From Streptomyces canus (GTDB lineage: Bacteria > Actinomycetota > Actinomycetes > Streptomycetales > Streptomycetaceae), in assembly GCF_030815415.1 (NCBI RefSeq), contig NZ_JAUSWW010000001.1:6386001-6450000 (forward strand): a stretch of 64,000 nucleotides of DNA, written 5' to 3'. Below are positions 59,259 to 64,000 of the stretch, piece by piece. Position 1 is the stretch's first letter. Each line of letters starts with the position of its first letter. The notes beneath the pieces were generated by a model. That model was not told the DNA's origin and did no database searches. It worked only from the letters and a program-made list of their open reading frames with translations. A program made the position numbers and the translations under genes.

Positions 59259-60524
59259 TCAGCCACTTGCCCGCGACGGTGCCTCCGCGGGTTCCCGGAC
59301 CGCTGGTACCGGGATCGCTGCGGCGGTCGGGGTGGCGCGCAGCCGGTGGCGAACCCCTCGTACGAGGGTCGCTGCCGTGAAGCTCGCGCCGTGGACGAAG
59401 CGCATGGCCGGCCCGAACGCGGAAGCTGTCACCAGACCCGCGAGGAACAGTCCCGGGTGCGAGGACTCGAAGCCCCGCCCGACCGCAGGGGAGCCGTCGG
59501 CCGCCGTCGCAAGGCTCCCGCGCAGGTCGTCGCAGAGCAGGGCCAGCCGGTCCCGGGTCGCCCGGAACCCCGTGGCCGCGATCACGTGTTCGGTCTCCAG
59601 GGAGAGCGGCTCCCCGCTCCGGCTCACCGCCTCCAGTCGTACGCCGCCCGGCACCGCACGGGCTGCGGCGACCTCGTGGCCGAGCAGCACCTCCACCGCC
59701 GGCTCGACCCGGTCACGTACCCACCAGGCGCCCGCCGGGCCCAGCGCGGTGGCCGCGATGCGCGCTCGAGTGGGCTCGGGGAGGCGGTGGAAGAGGCCCG
59801 GGCGTTCGGCGTAGAACCAGTTGCGCCAGCCGCAGCCGAGGCCGCTGTGCGGGGCGCGGGCCGACTTCCACAAGGGTCGCCGCCAGGGCGGGGGTACGTC
59901 GTTCCAGCACAGCCGGTCGGCCCGGGCCACCACCCGTACACGCGTGCCCTGTTCGGCGAGCAGCGCGGCGGTCTCCAGGGCCGCCTGGCCGCCTCCGATC
60001 ACCGTGACGTCCCTGCCGCGGTATCGCTCCAGGTCGCTGTGGTGACTGCTGTGCGAGACGAGTGCGGGGTGCAGGCCACGCAGCGCAGACGGCACCTCCA
60101 CGAAAGGCATGACGCCTACCGCGAGCGCCACCGTCCGGGCGCGCAGTACCTCTCCGTCCTCCGTGACCACCTCGAAGCCGGCAGCGCGGGCCGTCACCCG
60201 GCTCACCATCCGCTCGTCCACCTGGGGCACGGCGTTCTGGGCGAACCACAGGCCGTACGCGGCGAACGTCGCCACCGGAATCGGTTCGGCGTGCCGCGCC
60301 GTCAGGCCCTGGGTCGTGCAGTAGGCGTCCAGGCGCCAACGCCCCTCGGGATCAGAGAGGTTGGAGGCCCAGGGTTCCGACTTCAGGAACATGCCACCGG
60401 ACATGTGGTCCCGCCAGGACGCCATGGGCCGTCCGAGGACGCGAAGGTTCAGCCCGGCGGCCGCGGCGTGTGACGCGATGGACAGGCCGTACGGGCCGGC
60501 GCCCACCACCAGCAAGTCGTACAT
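59259..60524 (-). CDS. FAD-dependent NAD(P)-binding oxidoreductase (flavin monooxygenase-like)
   Basis: This 421-residue protein has two Rossmann motifs: LLVVGAGPYGLSIASHAAAA near the N-terminus for FAD, and VTVIGGGQAALETAALLAEQ near residue 165 for NAD(P)H. HVIAATGFRA near the C-terminus is the conserved ATG motif of lysine/ornithine N-hydroxylase-like and FMO-type enzymes. HMSGGMFLKSEPWASNLSDP resembles the substrate/FAD region of that group. The ATG overlaps the stop of the ATP-grasp gene, so the two are co-translated. The substrate is unknown. Confidence 0.9.
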   Translation of the reverse strand: MYDLLVVGAGPYGLSIASHAAAAGLNLRVLGRPMASWRDHMSGGMFLKSEPWASNLSDPEGRWRLDAYCTTQGLTARHAEPIPVATFAAYGLWFAQNAVPQVDERMVSRVTARAAGFEVVTEDGEVLRARTVALAVGVMPFVEVPSALRGLHPALVSHSSHHSDLERYRGRDVTVIGGGQAALETAALLAEQGTRVRVVARADRLCWNDVPPPWRRPLWKSARAPHSGLGCGWRNWFYAERPGLFHRLPEPTRARIAATALGPAGAWWVRDRVEPAVEVLLGHEVAAARAVPGGVRLEAVSRSGEPLSLETEHVIAATGFRATRDRLALLCDDLRGSLATAADGSPAVGRGFESSHPGLFLAGLVTASAFGPAMRFVHGASFTAATLVRGVRHRLRATPTAAAIPVPAVREPAEAPSRASG

Positions 60525-61792
60525 CAGTGACTTCTCGCTTTCTCGTCGTCGATCAGGGATGGTGCGGCCACCTGGCGGCCCACGCGGGCCGGCCCGGGCG
60601 CCGCCGGGGCCGCGGGGAGCCGCTCTTGCAGGCGACGGGCCACATGACGGCACCACAGGGCCCACATCGCTCGGCCGGGAGCCGGGTCGTCCGGGGCGTG
60701 CCAGGCCAGTTCGCGTCCGTGGGGCGCCCGCCGCAGGGCAGCGAGCGGTGCGTAGTTCTCCACCACGAACGACCGTCCCTCCTGGGGCTCGGCCACAGGC
60801 AGTTGACGGTCGGTCAGGTCGAGGTGCAGGGCGCGTACGACGTCCAGGCCGGCGGTGTCGGTGAAGAGCCGGAACTGGGCGCCGGGGCGGGGGTTGAAGT
60901 CGAGCAGGTGGTAGCGGCCCGTCGTGCCGCAGCGGCGGAAGTCGAGGTCGAAGATTCCGCGGTAGCCCAGCTCGCCGGTGAGCCGTTCGGCGAGCGCCCG
61001 CACCTGCGGGTTGTCCGTCCAGCGGCCGACCGCGGTCAGGCCCGCTCCGCGCGGCCACGCCCGTTGTTTGCGGCCGGGCCCGCCCGCGCGCACGACGCAG
61101 GAGCGGTCGGCGTATCCGTGGCAGAACCAGTCGCGGTCCCGGCCCGGCGGCAGATACGCCTGCAGGAGCAGCGGGCTGCCGGCCTCCCCGGTACGCAGGT
61201 ACAGCTCCCCTGCCTGCCGCGTGGACTTCACCAGCACCGTGCTGTGCAGCCCGCTGCCCGCCGGCACCTGCCAGGGCCGGCTCCACTTCGCCACTATCGG
61301 CAGACCCAGCCGCCGGGTGGCGTCGGCGGCCTCCGCCAGGCTGTCGGGGACCAGCGTGACCGGGTGCGGGATGCCCGCGGACGCGCATACGAGGGCCAGT
61401 TCGGCCTTGTCGGCGACGCGTTCGGGCAGGGCGCCGGGCGTGTCGGGCAGCAGATAGGAGGGGGTGAGTTCCTCGCGCATGCGGCTCACGGCGACCGCGC
61501 TCGCGTCGTCCATCGGGATCAGGACGGCGGGACGCGCGACCCGGGCGGCCACCCGGCGCAGCACGACGGCGATCTCGTCGGGGGATGCCCCGGGCGGCGG
61601 CGGAGGATGCATTTCGCTGACGAAGCGCGATCTGGTGACGGGACTTCCCGTGGCATCGGCGACCACATGCACCTCCACTCCCGCTCTGCCGAGCGAGCGC
61701 ACGGCCCCCAGCGTTCCGTGGTGAAAGGGATTCCGGTCGATCCGCAGCAGAACGGCGGGGACGCGGGTGTCGAGCAGCGGCACGGATTTCAT
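60524..61792 (-). CDS. ATP-grasp ligase
   Basis: This 422-residue protein has an N-terminal pre-ATP-grasp domain (GAVRSLGRAGVEVHVVADAT), a central ATP-binding domain (RVADKAELALVCASAGIPHP, then GLPIVAKWSRPW with the nucleotide-binding Lys) and the metal-binding end GRYHLLDFNPRPGAQFRLF. It joins a carboxylate to an amine or similar acceptor using ATP. ATG 61792 is chosen; GTG 61810 is in frame. Its stop overlaps the FAD oxidoreductase start. It is divergent from the GH26 gene. In Streptomyces such ATP-grasp/oxidoreductase pairs occur in surface-glycan or small-molecule loci; the product is unknown. Confidence 0.88.
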   Translation of the reverse strand: MKSVPLLDTRVPAVLLRIDRNPFHHGTLGAVRSLGRAGVEVHVVADATGSPVTRSRFVSEMHPPPPPGASPDEIAVVLRRVAARVARPAVLIPMDDASAVAVSRMREELTPSYLLPDTPGALPERVADKAELALVCASAGIPHPVTLVPDSLAEAADATRRLGLPIVAKWSRPWQVPAGSGLHSTVLVKSTRQAGELYLRTGEAGSPLLLQAYLPPGRDRDWFCHGYADRSCVVRAGGPGRKQRAWPRGAGLTAVGRWTDNPQVRALAERLTGELGYRGIFDLDFRRCGTTGRYHLLDFNPRPGAQFRLFTDTAGLDVVRALHLDLTDRQLPVAEPQEGRSFVVENYAPLAALRRAPHGRELAWHAPDDPAPGRAMWALWCRHVARRLQERLPAAPAAPGPARVGRQVAAPSLIDDEKARSH

Positions 61793-61959
61793 TCCTTCAG
61801 ATCGGCTCACCCATACAGGGGAGCGAGGTGCTCGAAAGTCGTAAGCGCGATGGCGCCATTCCCCTTCGTGTGACTGACTTTCATATGACTGGGTGTCAGT
61901 AGGGCGGCACTCGAAGAGCAACGGCAGAGGAAAGAGTGAGAGCGGTGAGAGGAGCAGGC

Positions 61960-63315
61960 ATGGTTCTGCAGAATTGCCGGGCCCGGACCGGGCGGCTGAC
62001 GGTTGTCGCCGCGGCGGTCGCCCTCTCGGCCGCGCTGGCGTCCGGCGCCAGCTTCGCGGCGGGGACACCGCCCTCCGCCGATCCTCCCGTTCCGACGCCG
62101 GCCGCCCCGGCGTGGACAGCGCCCGCGGTCACCGCATCGGCCGCGCCGCCGGCACTGCAGACACCCGCTGTCACCCCGGCTCCCACGGTCCCGTCCCGCC
62201 CCGGGCTGCCGCCGTCGGTCCCTTCCGTCACAGGCCTGCCGCAGCCGCCCCCGCCCACCCCTTCCGTCACCGGGCCGACGACCCCGGCGCCCGGCGAGGA
62301 GAGGCCCGCCTTCGGCGTCTTCCTCGACTCCGGGGCCCCGGGCGTGACGGGCATGACGAGCCTCAGCAGCTGGCTGGGCGGCGCCGAGCTGCGCGTCGGC
62401 CACAGCTACCTGCCCGGCGACCGCTGGAGCAACATCGAGGGCGCTCCGGGTTTCCTCCACGAGTGGGCGAGCTGGCGCATGGCCAAGAGCGACCGGATGT
62501 TCGTCCTCAATGTGCCCATGCTGGAGCGCAACGAGGAGGGTGTTCCGGACGCCGAGGTCCGGTGGCTGCTGCGGCAGGGCGCCGCCGGACAGTTCGATCA
62601 CCACTTCCGCGCCCTCGCCGAGCGGCTGGTGGCGTTGAACGTGCCGGACACGATCCTGGTGCTGGGCTGGGAGATGAACGGCACGACGTACACCCATCGC
62701 TGCGGCCCCGATCCGGAGGCCTGGAAGAAGTACTGGAACAGGATCGTCACTGCCATGCGGTCGGTGCCGGGCCAGAGATTCCGGTTCGACTTCACACCGA
62801 GTCGCGGCCGGGACGCCATTCCCTGGACGCAGTGCTTTCCGGGTGACGACACTGTCGACATCATCGGCATGGACGCGTACGACCAGCCGCGAGGAGTTTC
62901 CTTCGACGAACAGGTGAATGAGCCCTACGGACTTCAAGCACACGTGGACTTCGCGAAATCCCACAACAAGCCTATTTCCTATCCAGAATGGGGGCTGTTC
63001 CGCAATGGTGACAACGACGAGTACATGCGGCGGATGCTCGCCTGGATCGACGCGCACAAGCCGCTGTACAACACGCTGACCGACTACTGTCCGCACGGTG
63101 TCTGGCAGTGCCCGGCCAACCCCGGTTCGTCCCGGGTCTACCGGTCCGTGCTCTCCGGTCGTACCAGCTGGCCGGCGGTGCTGCCCGCGCCCACCACACT
63201 TCCTGTCCCGTTGAGCTCGACGGTCTGCTCGCCGCTGCGTCTTGGCGACTGGATCGAGTCCTGGTTCGTCAGGAAGGTGTGCCGGCGTTTCGACGGGTGG
63301 TCGCGGATCCGATAG
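61960..63315 (+). CDS. secreted GH26-type glycoside hydrolase
   Basis: ATG 61960 follows AGGAG by 5 nt and gives 451 residues. A Sec signal peptide (LTVVAAAVALSAALASGASF) is followed by about 90 residues of Pro/Thr/Ala linker. The catalytic domain has the GH26 hallmarks: acid/base Glu238 in LGWEMNGTTY and nucleophile Glu343 in SYPEWGLFRN, 105 residues apart as is usual for beta-mannanases. Disulfide-prone Cys residues occur in HRCGPD, TQCFPGD and WQCPAN. It should cleave a beta-mannan or similar glycan outside the cell. The last about 59 codons overlap the convergent acyltransferase frame. Confidence 0.9.
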   Translation: MVLQNCRARTGRLTVVAAAVALSAALASGASFAAGTPPSADPPVPTPAAPAWTAPAVTASAAPPALQTPAVTPAPTVPSRPGLPPSVPSVTGLPQPPPPTPSVTGPTTPAPGEERPAFGVFLDSGAPGVTGMTSLSSWLGGAELRVGHSYLPGDRWSNIEGAPGFLHEWASWRMAKSDRMFVLNVPMLERNEEGVPDAEVRWLLRQGAAGQFDHHFRALAERLVALNVPDTILVLGWEMNGTTYTHRCGPDPEAWKKYWNRIVTAMRSVPGQRFRFDFTPSRGRDAIPWTQCFPGDDTVDIIGMDAYDQPRGVSFDEQVNEPYGLQAHVDFAKSHNKPISYPEWGLFRNGDNDEYMRRMLAWIDAHKPLYNTLTDYCPHGVWQCPANPGSSRVYRSVLSGRTSWPAVLPAPTTLPVPLSSTVCSPLRLGDWIESWFVRKVCRRFDGWSRIR

Positions 63316-64000
63316 CGGTCGGCGACGGCGGGTCCCGAGACGGACCCGCCGTCATCGGTCCGTTCCCGGAAGCTACTCAGTAGCTCCTTGCCACGCCGAC
63401 GCGCGGCCACGTAGCCGACCACCGCCGACATCAGCGGAGCGGTGCGTCGACGGGCCAGCAACAGCCGCTGGTTGGCCACGGGTTCGGGGCGCCAGTGGTG
63501 CTTGTAGGGCTCGTTGCCGCGCAGCAGACTCAGAGTGCTCTGCCCGCCGCTGACCGCGTACTGGGTGCACGCGTCGAGGAGCATCGCCGCCACGTCGGTC
63601 TTGCGTTCCCGCAGGCGCGGATGTGCGCCGTACAGGTAACCGCCCGTGAGGCGGCGCGACTGCAGCGTGAGGTCCACGGCCACCACGTCGTCGTCGAGCC
63701 GGAACTCGGTGACCACCGCGTCGCCGGAGCGCACCATCGGTCCCATGGACCGCACCAGGTGCTCGCAGAAGCGCGCCTGCAGGTGCTCCGACGTCACCTT
63801 CCGGCCCTGCCACTGCAGCCGGTGCAGTTCGATCAGCCGCTGAAGCGCCGCGCCGACCTGGTCCGGCGTCACGACGTGCCGCTCCACGCCGAGGGACCTC
63901 AGCTTGCGCAGCTTGGCGCGGGCCCGCTGAGCCTTGCCGGACGGCAGCCGGGACAACAACCCGTCCATGGGCATGGCGGGCAGCTCCAGGCACAGCGAGT
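63138..64000 (-). CDS. CelD/FemAB-like GNAT acyltransferase, 5' end outside window
   Basis: The frame runs in from the right edge (about 287 codons here). It resembles the GNAT_6/CelD-BcsL group: LHRLQWQGRKVTSEHLQARF, VAVDLTLQSRRLTGGYLYGA and DVAAMLLDACTQYAVSGGQS, which end the acyl-CoA binding half, then SLLRGNEPYKHHWRPE. Such enzymes acylate cell-surface or exopolysaccharide sugars. Its 3' 178 nt overlap the GH26 gene; the last 70 or so residues (after KELLSSF) are low in family character and may be a run-on tail. A role with the GH26 and ATP-grasp genes in an extracellular glycan locus is inferred. Confidence 0.8.
   Translation of the reverse strand, partial: SLCLELPAMPMDGLLSRLPSGKAQRARAKLRKLRSLGVERHVVTPDQVGAALQRLIELHRLQWQGRKVTSEHLQARFCEHLVRSMGPMVRSGDAVVTEFRLDDDVVAVDLTLQSRRLTGGYLYGAHPRLRERKTDVAAMLLDACTQYAVSGGQSTLSLLRGNEPYKHHWRPEPVANQRLLLARRRTAPLMSAVVGYVAARRRGKELLSSFRERTDDGGSVSGPAVADRYRIRDHPSKRRHTFLTNQDSIQSPRRSGEQTVELNGTGSVVGAGSTAGQLVRPESTDR

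Overview
The window is a stretch of very GC-rich actinobacterial chromosome, almost certainly Streptomyces. The grounds are strong third-position G/C bias, frequent GTG starts, ATGA/GTGA stop-start overlaps inside operons, actinobacterial versions of citrate synthase and the inositol pathway, an LPXTG surface protein with a chaplin-like leader, and dispersed short repeats typical of Streptomyces. No rRNA, tRNA, CRISPR array or prophage was seen.

Layout. 1-13.7 kb: the 5' part of a Tat-exported family 3 glycosidase, two LysR regulators (one with an odd N-terminus), an EPSP synthase homologue, acetyltransferases, a small hydrolase, an MFS exporter, a MarR-GNAT fusion, a methyltransferase and a DMT-type membrane protein. 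The DMT reading frame runs on over a frameshifted antisense pseudogene. 13.7-17.2 kb: a LacI regulator divergent from a three-gene sugar operon (Gfo/Idh/MocA dehydrogenase, DHDPS-like lyase, isomerase). 17.4-23.3 kb: a ribose operon on the minus strand (rbsR, rbsA, a fused rbsC-rbsB, rbsK, rbsD) with twin palindromic operators. 23.5-27.8 kb: a cupin, a RecD2-type helicase preceded by a truncated duplicate of its own 5' end, and citrate synthase with a possible 11-codon leader ORF. 28.5-31.1 kb: copZ-copA behind a CsoR-type operator but with no csoR nearby. 31.5-36.5 kb: a TetR/MMPL pair with paired operators, an alcohol dehydrogenase, a GNAT and a small BldC-like HTH protein. 37.8-45 kb: the myo-inositol catabolic genes, iolE divergent from iolC-aldolase-iolB-iolD-iolA, ending in an 18-bp terminator stem. 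45-54.8 kb: a lipoprotein, an amino-acid permease, an exported X-Pro peptidase fused to an ABC ATPase with its permease, an intact IS481-family insertion with target duplication, a VWA lipoprotein and a secreted chorismate mutase. 54.8-64 kb: a secretion-rich region with an acyl-CoA ligase remnant, a secreted 4-Cys protein, three tandem copies of a small two-Cys secreted protein plus a divergent fourth, a zinc-ribbon protein, a sortase substrate, and what looks like an extracellular-glycan locus (FAD oxidoreductase, ATP-grasp enzyme, GH26 enzyme, CelD/FemAB-like acyltransferase running off the right edge).

How the genes work together. Most of the window is carbon acquisition and catabolism under local repressors: ribose import to ribose-5-phosphate; inositol to acetyl-CoA and a 3-carbon unit; and an unassigned sugar or cyclitol pathway that shares an AAGCGCT operator core with the inositol genes. 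The right end is devoted to the cell surface. The least explained feature is the tandem secreted-protein family at 55.8-57.9 kb. Its members share a leader, a conserved NIG-N-C ending and almost identical upstream regions, and they sit beside the sortase substrate.
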